Source: Polyangium fumosum
GTDB taxonomy: Bacteria > Myxococcota_A > Polyangia > Polyangiales > Polyangiaceae
Direction: 5' to 3'
Length of the DNA stretch: 64,000 bases
NCBI RefSeq assembly: GCF_005144585.1
Contig: NZ_SSMQ01000017.1
Location: forward strand, 1 to 64,000
Under the pieces are notes generated by a model that saw only the letters and a list, made by a program, of their open reading frames with translations, made no database searches and was not told the DNA's origin. Below are positions 24,622 to 33,118 of this stretch, one piece after another. How positions within the stretch are numbered: position 1 is the first letter of the stretch; the number at the start of each line of letters is the position of its first letter. The position numbers and the translations under genes are program-made.

Positions 24622-24649
24622 TTGACGCGTCGGAAAAGTGAGGGATAAA
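24622..24649 (+). promoter_or_regulatory. Sigma-70-type promoter for the nitrite/sulfite reductase
   Basis: TTGACG (24622-24627) and GATAAA (24644-24649) are spaced 16 bp apart. The predicted transcript start, about 7 bp past the -10, falls only a few bases before the ATG at 24660, so the mRNA would be leaderless or nearly so. No Shine-Dalgarno sequence is visible, which agrees. Confidence 0.55.
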
Positions 24650-24659
24650 GTTCGCTGCC

Positions 24660-26324
24660 ATGTCTGACGCAGCGTCACGTATGCAGGCCACGCTCGACGA
24701 GTACGCGGAGAACATCCAGCGGTTCAAGCGCGGGGAAATCACGCCGGACCAGTTTCGCCCGCTGCGCCTGGGGATGGGCGTGTACGCGCAGCTCGCGCAC
24801 GTGAAGCACATGCAGCGCATCAAGGTGCCGGGCGGGCGCATGACGGCGGCGCAGCTCGATGCGGTCGCCGAGGTGACGGAGCGCTGGGCGCTCGGGCTCG
24901 CGCACATCACGACGCGTCAAGACATCCAGCTCCATCACCTGGAGATCGAGGAGACGGTGGAGCTGCAGCGCGTCCTCGCGAAGGCGGACGTGACCACCGT
25001 GGGCGCCTGCGCCGACACGGTGCGCAACGTGACCGCGTCGCACCTCGCGGGCGTGGTCGCGGACGAGGTCTTCGACGTCACGCCACACGCCCACGCGATC
25101 ACGCAATACTTCCTGTTCCACCCGCACAACCGGAAGCTCCCGCGCAAGTTCAAGATCGGCCTCTCGGGCAGCACGCGCGACCACGCGCAGATCATGATCA
25201 ACGACCTCGGCCTGCTCGCGCGCGTCACGGACGCGGGGCGCGGGTTCGCGGTGTACGTCGCAGGCGGACTCGGATCGACGCCGGAGATCGCGCACCTCTG
25301 GCGCGACTTCGTGCCCGAGCGGGACGTGCTCGCCGCGTGCGACGCGGTGATCCGGGTCTTCTGGCGGGACGGCGAGCGCAAGAACCGCAAGAAGGCGCGC
25401 ATCAAGTTCCTCCTGCGCAAGCTCGGCGAGGCCGAATTCATGAAGCGGCTCGACGACGAGCTCGCGAAGGTCAAGGCCGAGGAGGGCGCGAAGATCGAGG
25501 CGGAGCTCGATCGTTACCTCGGCGAATACAAGGACGAGGAGGCGCCCCCGCCGGCCCCGGGCGGCGAGGCGATCGGCGACGCCGCCTTCGCGCGCTGGAA
25601 GAGGACGAACACGCTCGCGCAGACGCAGCCTGGCTACCGGGTCGTAACGGTAAAACTCCCGCTCGGCGACATCACGGCCGAGCAGATGCGCAGGCTCGCG
25701 GCGCTCGCGCGGGGCCACGGCAACGGCGAGGTCCGCACGACGAACACGCAGAACTTCGTGATGCGCTTCGTCCCCGAGGGCAACCTCGTGGCCTTGCACC
25801 GCGCGCTCTCGCAGATCGGCCTGGCCGAGCCCGACGCCGGGCACATCACGGACATCGTGGCCTGCCCGGGCGCGGACTATTGCTCGCTCGCGATCACGAA
25901 GAGCATGGGCGTCGGCGCCCGCGTGCGTGAGCACCTGTCGGAGGGCGGCAACCGCGCCGAGGCCGACGATCTCGTGCAGCAGATCGGCGCCTTCGAGATC
26001 AAGATCTCCGGCTGCCCGAACTCGTGCGGCCAGCACCACGTGGCCGACATCGGCATGACGGGGCTGATGGTGAAGGGCAAGGACGGCGTGGAGCGCCCGC
26101 ATTACTCGCTGCGCGTCGGCGGCGGCTGCGGCCCGGACGCGAAGATCGGCGACCGCCTCGACGGCCGCGTGCCCGAGGAGGAGACGCCCAAGGTGATCGC
26201 GGCGATCGCGAGGCATTACGTGCAAGAGCGCGCCGAGGGCGAGAGCTTCCGCGAATTCGTGGCGCGCAAGGGCGCGGGCGACATCGGTCGGATCGGATTC
26301 GCGGCGGCGACCGACGTGATCTGA
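24660..26324 (+). CDS. Assimilatory nitrite/sulfite reductase (sirohaem, 4Fe-4S)
   Basis: A 554-aa enzyme that reduces nitrite to ammonia or sulfite to sulfide by six electrons, probably from ferredoxin. The coupled 4Fe-4S/sirohaem ligands are Cys402-x5-Cys408 (ACPGADYC) and Cys452-x3-Cys456 (GCPNSCGQ). The two ferredoxin-like halves are visible: RLGMGVYAQ and TTRQDIQLHHL in the first, TTNTQNFVMRFV in the second. A Lys/Glu-rich insert at about 240-300 lies between the halves. Nitrite and sulfite reductases cannot be told apart with certainty here. The ATG at 24660 fits the near-leaderless promoter. No siroheme-synthesis or APS reductase gene is adjacent. Confidence 0.9.
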   Translation: MSDAASRMQATLDEYAENIQRFKRGEITPDQFRPLRLGMGVYAQLAHVKHMQRIKVPGGRMTAAQLDAVAEVTERWALGLAHITTRQDIQLHHLEIEETVELQRVLAKADVTTVGACADTVRNVTASHLAGVVADEVFDVTPHAHAITQYFLFHPHNRKLPRKFKIGLSGSTRDHAQIMINDLGLLARVTDAGRGFAVYVAGGLGSTPEIAHLWRDFVPERDVLAACDAVIRVFWRDGERKNRKKARIKFLLRKLGEAEFMKRLDDELAKVKAEEGAKIEAELDRYLGEYKDEEAPPPAPGGEAIGDAAFARWKRTNTLAQTQPGYRVVTVKLPLGDITAEQMRRLAALARGHGNGEVRTTNTQNFVMRFVPEGNLVALHRALSQIGLAEPDAGHITDIVACPGADYCSLAITKSMGVGARVREHLSEGGNRAEADDLVQQIGAFEIKISGCPNSCGQHHVADIGMTGLMVKGKDGVERPHYSLRVGGGCGPDAKIGDRLDGRVPEEETPKVIAAIARHYVQERAEGESFREFVARKGAGDIGRIGFAAATDVI

Positions 26325-26394
26325 CGGGGCGCACCGGCGCGTATCGGCCGGGGGGTCCTCCGTGATAGCTTCGCGGGCCACGGAGGACCTTCCA

Positions 26395-29082
26395 ATGCGT
26401 CGAACTCGTCTTGCCTATGCGCTCGTGCTCGCCACCCTCGGCGGGGCCGGGTGTGGCTCGAATCCCGTCATCGAAATCCCCCCGCCGTCCGCGTCGGCCA
26501 CCGAATACACCCTCGGAGGCACTGTCAAAGGCCTCGAAGGGAAGGGCCTCGTCCTCGAGGTCGCCCTCCCCGACGAGCTCTACTCGACCCTCACGATCGC
26601 GGCGGACGGCGAATTCACGTTCAAGCCCGCGCTCGAAGGCGGCGACAGCTACGACGTCACGGTGGCCGTAGCGCCCGGGGATCCTGCGCAGAGCTGTACC
26701 GTCACGCGGGGCAAGGGCGTCGTGGCCGGCGCCGACGTGAAGGACGTCGCCGTCGATTGCACGACGCTCCCGCCGAATCCGCGCTGGATTGGGGGCACGG
26801 TCTCGGGCCTCGCGGGCACGGGCCTCGTGCTTCAGAACAACGGCAAGGACGACCTCCCCGTCGTGATGGACGGCGCCTTCCAGTTCATGACGCCGGAGAC
26901 CGACGGCGACACGTACGACGTGACCGTCTCCGCGCAGCCCACGAATCCCGCGCAGACGTGCGTCGTCGAGGCGGGGAAGGGGACCGTCGAGGGCGCCGAC
27001 GTCACGGGGATCCTGGTGAAATGCACGAACGATCCCCCGGTCTTCAACGTCGATCCGAATACGATCGACGTGACGAACGCGGATCGTTGTGACTTCCTCG
27101 ACGCCGCCCATTGCCTCTTCCCCTGGCCGAACGACCATTTCACCGTCGCCGACCCCACGACGAGCACGGGCCGCCGCGTCGCGCTCCACCCGATGTCGAT
27201 GCCCGTCAATGCCGAGGTCGACCTCTCCCCGGCGGTGGGAGCCCCGGCGGGGACCGTCGTGAGCCCCGGCGGGATCGGAATGGATCCGACGGACTGGAAC
27301 CGCGCCGACGGGTTTTCCCCGGGCCAGATGCTGCTCACGTACGTGCCGGGGCTCGACCTCGGCAAGACCGGGATCGGCCCGATCACGCACATGGAACGCT
27401 CGCTCGAAGCCGATTCGCCGCTCGTCGTGGTCGACGCCGAGACCCTCGAACGCCACCTCGTCTGGGGCGAGCTCGATTCGTATGCGACGAGCGACGCGAC
27501 GCGCGCGCTCATCCTCCGCGCGGGCATGAACTTCCGCGAGGGCCACCGGTACGTCGTGGCGCTGCGCAACTTGAAGGACAGCGACGGGCAGGGGATCGAG
27601 GCCTCGGACGCGTTCCAGGTCTACCGCGACGCGATCCCCTCGGACGTGCCGGCGATCGAGGCGCGGCGCGATGCGATGGAGAAGGTCTTCGACGTCCTCG
27701 CGGGCGCGGGCGTCGAGCGCAAGGAGCTCTACCTCGCCTGGGAGTTCACCGTGGCCAGCGCGAAGAGCCTCGCCGGCCGCATGCTCCACATCCGCGACGA
27801 CGGCTTCGAGAAGCTCGGCAATGCCGCGCCCGCGTTCACGATCACGCAGGTCCTCCAGAACCCCGACGCGAACCGCTCGCGCCGCATCACCGGCACGTTC
27901 ACCGTCCCGAACTACCTGAACCAGGCGAACGGCATCGCGGGCTCGTCCTTCCATTACGCGGAGCCGAACGACGGGTTGCCCGATCAATTCGACGGCAATG
28001 GCACGCTCCAGGCGAACTTCATCTGCAACATCCCGCGCGCGGCGCTCCCGGACGGGAACGATCCGACGGCGGCCGTCGTGCCCGGCCGCGCGGCGCTGTA
28101 TGGCCACGGCCAGCAGGGCGCCGCGAGCCAGGTGAACGGCGGCTCCGCCACGGGCGAGCTTTCGAACGCGTACAACTTCGTGTTCTGCGCGACGGACTTC
28201 ATCGGCATGTCCACGAGCGACAACGAGAACATCCTGCGGCTCGTCACGCAGTTTGGCAGGATGAACACGCTCGCCGACCGGCTCCAGCAGGGCCTCCTGA
28301 ACAACCTCTTCCTGGCGCGGCTCATGATCCACCCGCAGGGCTTCATCGCGGACCCGGCGTTCCGCGGCGGCCCGCAAAACCAGCCGCTCATCGACACGAG
28401 CGACGTGTTTTATTACGGCATCAGCCAGGGCGGCATCCTCGGCGGCGCGCTCGTCGCGATCTCGCAGGACATCCGCCGCGGCGTGCTCGGCGTCACGGGC
28501 ATGAACTACAGCGTCCTGCTCGACCGCGCCACGGGCTTCGATCAGCTCCGGGTCTTCTTCGACCAGGCGTACACGAACGAGCTCGACCGGCGGTTCGTCT
28601 TCTCGTCCATGCAGATGTTATGGGATCGCGGCGAGACGAACGGGTATGCCTGGCACGTCGGCAACGATCCGCTCCCGAAGACGCCGCCCCACGCGGTGCT
28701 CATGCAGAACGCGTTCGCCGACCACCAGGTCACGCAATGGTCGGCCGACATCGAGGCGCGCACGATCGGGGCGGGCATTCACGTGCCCGTCCTGAATCCG
28801 GGCCGCTCCATCGACACGACGCCGTATTTCGGCATCGAGCCGCTCGGTAGCTACCCGCACTTCGGCTCGGCCGTCTTCGTGTGGGATACCGGGCCGTTCG
28901 ACGCCATGCTGAACAAGGGCACGCCGCCGCCGCCCGTCGAGAACAAGCCGCTGCGCGACGGCGTCGATCCCCACGGCGCTCCGCGCGTGCAGCCCGGCGC
29001 GCGCCTGCAGATCTCCGAGTTCCTGCGCTCGACCGGCAAGGTCATCGATCCCTGTGGGGAGACGCCCTGCCTCGTGCCTTAG
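26395..29082 (+). CDS. Large lipoprotein with alpha/beta-hydrolase-like domain
   Basis: An 895-aa secreted lipoprotein (lipobox GGAGC, Cys21), preceded by GGAGGA 8 bp before ATG 26395. Residues about 35-205 hold two Ig-like repeats, each with YTLGGTV or WIGGTV openings, a T/D-Y-D-V-T-V strand and a CTV/CVV..GKG.V.GADV end. From about 220 comes a hydrolase-like region. It contains AALYGHGQQGAAS (oxyanion-type loop) and the nucleophile elbow YYGISQGGILGG with its G-x-S-x-G serine, and a His-containing C-terminus (GSYPHFGSAVF). Myxobacteria carry many such large lipoproteins; substrate unknown, with esterase or lipase activity plausible. Confidence 0.82.
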   Translation: MRRTRLAYALVLATLGGAGCGSNPVIEIPPPSASATEYTLGGTVKGLEGKGLVLEVALPDELYSTLTIAADGEFTFKPALEGGDSYDVTVAVAPGDPAQSCTVTRGKGVVAGADVKDVAVDCTTLPPNPRWIGGTVSGLAGTGLVLQNNGKDDLPVVMDGAFQFMTPETDGDTYDVTVSAQPTNPAQTCVVEAGKGTVEGADVTGILVKCTNDPPVFNVDPNTIDVTNADRCDFLDAAHCLFPWPNDHFTVADPTTSTGRRVALHPMSMPVNAEVDLSPAVGAPAGTVVSPGGIGMDPTDWNRADGFSPGQMLLTYVPGLDLGKTGIGPITHMERSLEADSPLVVVDAETLERHLVWGELDSYATSDATRALILRAGMNFREGHRYVVALRNLKDSDGQGIEASDAFQVYRDAIPSDVPAIEARRDAMEKVFDVLAGAGVERKELYLAWEFTVASAKSLAGRMLHIRDDGFEKLGNAAPAFTITQVLQNPDANRSRRITGTFTVPNYLNQANGIAGSSFHYAEPNDGLPDQFDGNGTLQANFICNIPRAALPDGNDPTAAVVPGRAALYGHGQQGAASQVNGGSATGELSNAYNFVFCATDFIGMSTSDNENILRLVTQFGRMNTLADRLQQGLLNNLFLARLMIHPQGFIADPAFRGGPQNQPLIDTSDVFYYGISQGGILGGALVAISQDIRRGVLGVTGMNYSVLLDRATGFDQLRVFFDQAYTNELDRRFVFSSMQMLWDRGETNGYAWHVGNDPLPKTPPHAVLMQNAFADHQVTQWSADIEARTIGAGIHVPVLNPGRSIDTTPYFGIEPLGSYPHFGSAVFVWDTGPFDAMLNKGTPPPPVENKPLRDGVDPHGAPRVQPGARLQISEFLRSTGKVIDPCGETPCLVP

Positions 29083-29159
29083 GCGTTTTTCCGTTTCGTC
29101 GAGCTTCCGTGATGGGCTAGCCTCGCACTGCGTATTGCCGCGGAGGAGGAAAGCCCGTC

Positions 29160-29939
29160 ATGGATCTCGACACCGTCCTTTCGACCCTGCGCGAGAAGGG
29201 CAAACCGAATACGGCCAAGACCTACGCCCGCCACGGCGCGAAGGATCCGACGCTCGGCGTCTCGTACGGTGACCTCGACAAGCTCGTCAAGGCCATCAAG
29301 CAGGACCACGCGCTCGCGCTCGTGTTGTGGGCGACCGGCATCCACGACGCGCGCGTGCTCGCCACGAAGATCGCCGATCCGGAGGCGTTCACCGCGGACC
29401 AACTCGACGCGTGGCTCGCCGTGGCCCTGGACTACGTGATCGAGGGCGCTGTCGCCACGCTCGCCGCGCGCCGCAAGGACGCGCTTTCGATCGGGCTGCG
29501 CTGGATCGAGCTGCCCGGCGAGTTCGCGAGCGCGGCCGGGTGGTTCGTCCTCTCCGGCGTGGCGGCGCGGGGCGATCTCCCCGAGAAAGAGGCGGCGCGC
29601 CTCTTGAAGCGCATCGAGAAGAACATCCACGGCGCGCAGAATCGCACCCGCTACGGCATGAACGGTGCTCTCATTTCGATCGGCGGGTACATCGAATCGC
29701 TCCGCCCGCAGGCACTCGAAGCGGCGCGCGTGATCGGCAAGGTCGAGGTCGATCACGGAGAGACGAACTGCAAGACGCCCGACGCGGCCGAATACATCGC
29801 CAAGATGGCCGCCCATCAGGCGAAACGCGCGGGCGGCGCGAAGTCCGCGGCCCCGAGAGCCGCGCCCGCGAAGAAGGCGCCTGCGAAGAAGACCGCGGTC
29901 AAGGACAAACCGAGGGCTTCCACGTCGCGCGGGGCGTGA
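29160..29939 (+). CDS. AlkD-like DNA alkylation repair protein with Lys-rich tail
   Basis: A 259-aa HEAT-like-repeat protein of the DNA alkylation repair (AlkC/AlkD) superfamily, glycosylases that remove 3- and 7-alkylpurines without base flipping. Helical repeats are clear across residues 1-220 (KTYARHGAKDPTLGVSYGDLDKLVK; HALALVLWATGIHDARVLAT; RIEKNIHGAQNRTRYGMNGALISIG). The last 40 residues are a basic, Pro/Ala/Lys-rich tail (APAKKAPAKKTAVKDK) like histone H1 tails, which may add non-specific DNA binding. GGAGGAGGAAAG precedes ATG 29160. It is convergent with the Mug-like glycosylase, leaving 4 bp between stops. Confidence 0.85.
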   Translation: MDLDTVLSTLREKGKPNTAKTYARHGAKDPTLGVSYGDLDKLVKAIKQDHALALVLWATGIHDARVLATKIADPEAFTADQLDAWLAVALDYVIEGAVATLAARRKDALSIGLRWIELPGEFASAAGWFVLSGVAARGDLPEKEAARLLKRIEKNIHGAQNRTRYGMNGALISIGGYIESLRPQALEAARVIGKVEVDHGETNCKTPDAAEYIAKMAAHQAKRAGGAKSAAPRAAPAKKAPAKKTAVKDKPRASTSRGA

Positions 29940-29943
29940 ACGT

Positions 29944-30474
29944 TCACGCGCGGTCGAGCGCGCGGGCGACGACGCGGTAGTGCTCGAGCATCTCGGCGTA
30001 CGAGAAATGCGCATTGCGGCCGCTCGGGTTGGGGACCACGAACACCCGCGCGCCGCAGATCTCCTCCGGCTGCTCGCCGCAGGGGATGGGCTCCGAGGCC
30101 TTCTTGTTGAAATAACTCCGACAAACCGTGATGCCCACGAAGACCACCATGCGGGGGCGAAACGTCCGGATTTTCGTGGTGAGCGCGCGCCTGCCCGCGT
30201 CGTAGTCCTCTCGCCCGAGGTCCATCACGCCGCGCGTCGCGCGGGCGACCAGGTTCGTCAGGCCGAGGCCGTGGTCGAGCAAGCGCGTCTCCTCCTCGGG
30301 CTTGAGGCGCCGCGGGACGAGGCCGCTCTCGTGGAGCAACTTCCAGAACGCGTTCGCCGGATTGGCGAAGTTGTGCCCTTTTTGCGCCGAGAGCAGCCCG
30401 GGGTTGATCCCGATGAACAGGGCGTCGAGGTTCGGAGCGAGGATGTCGGGGGTGGCTTGCTTGGAGGACGGCAT
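29944..30474 (-). CDS. mug: Mismatch-specific uracil/thymine DNA glycosylase
   Basis: A 176-aa member of the Mug/TDG branch of the uracil-DNA glycosylase superfamily, which excises U or T from mismatches. Motif 1 is FIGINPGLLSAQ and motif 2 is VVPNPSGRNAH, both well preserved; N18-type and H-type residues in them act in catalysis and strand insertion. ATG 30474 (MPSSKQATPDIL) is preferred to the in-frame ATG 45 bp upstream, which adds non-family sequence. It is divergent from the pantothenate kinase (71 bp apart) and convergent with the AlkD-like gene. Confidence 0.88.
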   Translation of the reverse strand: MPSSKQATPDILAPNLDALFIGINPGLLSAQKGHNFANPANAFWKLLHESGLVPRRLKPEEETRLLDHGLGLTNLVARATRGVMDLGREDYDAGRRALTTKIRTFRPRMVVFVGITVCRSYFNKKASEPIPCGEQPEEICGARVFVVPNPSGRNAHFSYAEMLEHYRVVARALDRA

Positions 30475-30545
30475 GACGAGAAACACCTCGATTCTAGTCG
30501 CTCCGGCAGGTTTGTCCACGGGAAGTGTGATATCGTGGGTCGACC

Positions 30546-31367
30546 ATGCCGCCCGCCCCTCCCGTCCTCGGCCTCGACCTCGGCGCGACCCTCACGAAGA
30601 TCGCCTTTCGCCAGGGCGACCTTCACACCGAGCGATGGCCCTCGAATGACCTCGAGGCCGTCCGCGCGCGCATCGTCGAGCTTGCTCCCGCGCGCATCGT
30701 GACGACGGGTGGCGGCGCGGCCGTGCTCGGCGCGAGCGCGCTTGGCGTGGCCGTGGAGGGCATCTCCGAGTTCGAGGCCTGGTCGCTCGGCGCCGCGGCC
30801 CTCGCGGCCGAGGAGGGCATCATCTTGCCCCGACGGCACCTGCTCGTCTCGGCCGGCACGGGGACGTCGGTGCTCGTCGTGGAGGCCGGTTCGGCCGTGC
30901 GCGCGGGCGGCACGGGGCTCGGCGGCGGCACGCTCGTCGGGCTCGGCAGGTTGCTCGTGGGCACGGGCTCGTTTGCCGATCTCTCGGCACTCGCGGCGCG
31001 CGGCAAGCGCGGGTCGGTGGACCTGCTCGTCGGCGACGTGTATTCGCAGGGCGCGCCCATTCCGGCGTATCTCACGGCGGCCAATTTTGCGAAGCTCGCG
31101 TCGACGGAGCCGGCCGACCTCGCGCATGCGCTCGTCGGGCTCGTCGGGGAGAACATCGCGCTCGTGTGCGCGGGGATTGCGCGCCTCGCCGGCGCGGACA
31201 CGGTCGTGCTCGGCGGCTCTACGCTCGCGGAAAACCCGGCGCTCGTCGAGGTCCTCACGCAGACGCTCGGGTTCACGGGGCTCTCTGCATGTTTTCTCGG
31301 ACGCGGCGCGTATTGCGGCGCCGTGGGGGCCCTCGTGGCCGGCGAGCGCCTCGCGGAATCCGCCTGA
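30546..31367 (+). CDS. Type II pantothenate kinase-like (Fumble/CoaW family)
   Basis: A 273-aa ASKHA-fold kinase expected to phosphorylate pantothenate in CoA synthesis. The N-terminal phosphate-binding loop GLDLGATLTKIA, the second-subdomain glycines HLLVSAGTGTSV, the signature GGTGLGGGTLVGLGRLL, and the adenosine-binding VVLGGSTLAENP are present. This enzyme type is eukaryote-like and, in bacteria, best known from staphylococci and related groups; it is resistant to CoA feedback. It is in a single-gene unit, divergent from mug. Confidence 0.8.
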   Translation: MPPAPPVLGLDLGATLTKIAFRQGDLHTERWPSNDLEAVRARIVELAPARIVTTGGGAAVLGASALGVAVEGISEFEAWSLGAAALAAEEGIILPRRHLLVSAGTGTSVLVVEAGSAVRAGGTGLGGGTLVGLGRLLVGTGSFADLSALAARGKRGSVDLLVGDVYSQGAPIPAYLTAANFAKLASTEPADLAHALVGLVGENIALVCAGIARLAGADTVVLGGSTLAENPALVEVLTQTLGFTGLSACFLGRGAYCGAVGALVAGERLAESA

Positions 31368-31441
31368 GCGCGGTTGAGCGATACGATGCGCCCCGCGATC
31401 GAGGAGCGTACGTCGATGAACCGCAAAGGGCAGGGTCCGGG

Positions 31442-33022
31442 TCAGCCCCCGGCGAACACTGTCCGGAGTTCGCCTTCGCGCGTGAAATAGGTGACGCAGG
31501 ACGACGAACGATTGCCCCGCAGCATCCGGAGCGCGTGCTCCAACGTGGCGCGGCGTGCGTCGTCGTTTTCGATGGCCGGCAACGCGAGGCCGAGCGCCTC
31601 CTCAGCGGCATCCGCGAGCAGCCACGGCGCGCGGCGCATGAGCTCTTTCCAGGCCGTGTCGCGCGCGTCGGCGTGCTCGAGAGCGTCCTCGACGAGCCAG
31701 AGGTTCACCCAGGCGCTCACGCGGGAGGGTGTGTCGCGGCACGTGCGCGTGAGGTCTTCCACGGCCGCCGGCAGGTCCCCGTGCAATCGATGGGCCTCGG
31801 CACGCACGCCGTACAGCGTGGGACCCACGACCGCGGGCGCGCAATCGATGCTGCGCTGAAAACAGGCGAGCGCGGCGGCTGGTTCGCCCCGGAGCACGTG
31901 GACGGCGCCCATGCCGATGTGCAGCCACCGGGCGCGGGGCCTTTGGGCGAGGCCGCGGCGGAAATCCTCTTCGGCTTCGTCGACGCGCCCGAGCCAGAGG
32001 AGCAATTCACCCCGGTAGGCGTGGGGGTGATGCGAGGGCGGATGATCGCGCAGAATGGCGTCGAATTCGCCGAGCACCTCCGCGGGGGACCGGCTGCGGA
32101 TCGACCATTGCAAAACCTTCGCGCGGTGCCGCGCCGAGCTGCGGAGCGGGGGCGGCGTGTGGTGCTCCGGGTCGCCGAGCCGCGCGAGCATGGCCTCCGG
32201 AAAGACGCGCGCGAGGAGGCGGAGCCGCAGATCACGCGGGGCCGGGAGCTCGCCTTCTTCCTCGCGAAATCGGTCTCCGAGCCGCCAGGCGAGCGGCGCG
32301 AGCGCGGCCTCCGGCAGCGCGTCCCAGGCGCGGTTTGCGAGGCGCGCGGCGTGATCGAGGGCGGGGGCCACGAATCGCCGATGGAGCGCGCGCTCGATTT
32401 CTGCTTTGCGGCCGGGTTCGTCCGGGCCGCGGCCGATCGCCGTGAGCGCCTCGACGTCGAGGAACCCGAAATGCTGCCGGCCGAGCACGACGAGCTCGAG
32501 ATCGATGCGCCAGATCTGGTCCTCGTCCGCGATGTGTTTGGCCGCGAGCAGATCACGAATCGCGCCGTGTGGGTCCCCGATCGCGCTCTTCTCCCGGGCG
32601 CGGCGCACGAGCGCTTCGGCCTCCTCGGTCAAACCCGTTTGGCGCGCCGTACTACTTTCGATTCGCTGGCGCGCGCCGAACGCATGAAGGAGATCCGCCG
32701 CGCGCTCACGCAAGCCGGCGTCGTCGGGCGCGAGCGCGAGTGCGCGCTCGACGTGCTTCTGGCAGCCGGAAAACCGCCCCGCCCCGCGATCGACGCTCGC
32801 CGCGGCGAGGTGAACCTTGGCCGTCTCGCGCGGTCCCTCCGCCGACGCGAGCGCGAGCGCCTGCATGATCCACGCATCGACGAGCCGTCGATCGCCGAGG
32901 CGAAACGCGAGGCGTGCGGCCTCGAGCGCGTGATTCACGTCGCGGGCCGAGGCGGGATCATGGCGCCCGAGGGCCTCCCAGGCCGCGCGTATCCCTCCTT
33001 TGCGCCCCTCATCGATCGTCAC
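31442..33022 (-). CDS. Tetratricopeptide-repeat protein
   Basis: A 526-aa soluble, all-helical protein from GTG 33022. TPR-like units occur throughout, for example near residues 30-100 (LEAARLAFRLGDRRLVDAWIMQAL), 340-385 (AYRGELLLWLGRVDEAEEDFRRGL) and 385-420 (LHIGMGAVHVLRGEPAAALACFQRSI). The C-terminus holds a TPR-related helical block and a strand (SSSCVTYFTREGELRTVFAGG). No membrane helix or signal peptide. Myxobacteria use many such TPR scaffolds; the partner is unknown. It is convergent with the pantothenate kinase and divergent from the beta-lactamase-like gene. Confidence 0.8.
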   Translation of the reverse strand: MTIDEGRKGGIRAAWEALGRHDPASARDVNHALEAARLAFRLGDRRLVDAWIMQALALASAEGPRETAKVHLAAASVDRGAGRFSGCQKHVERALALAPDDAGLRERAADLLHAFGARQRIESSTARQTGLTEEAEALVRRAREKSAIGDPHGAIRDLLAAKHIADEDQIWRIDLELVVLGRQHFGFLDVEALTAIGRGPDEPGRKAEIERALHRRFVAPALDHAARLANRAWDALPEAALAPLAWRLGDRFREEEGELPAPRDLRLRLLARVFPEAMLARLGDPEHHTPPPLRSSARHRAKVLQWSIRSRSPAEVLGEFDAILRDHPPSHHPHAYRGELLLWLGRVDEAEEDFRRGLAQRPRARWLHIGMGAVHVLRGEPAAALACFQRSIDCAPAVVGPTLYGVRAEAHRLHGDLPAAVEDLTRTCRDTPSRVSAWVNLWLVEDALEHADARDTAWKELMRRAPWLLADAAEEALGLALPAIENDDARRATLEHALRMLRGNRSSSCVTYFTREGELRTVFAGG

Positions 33023-33118
33023 GGCGCTCGTCGATACGTCGAGCGTTCGCCGGCGTAAAGCGGGAACCGCCCTTTTTCGTTGTCACGCCCGCGCCGGCAG
33101 GGCGAAGATGCGCCCGTG

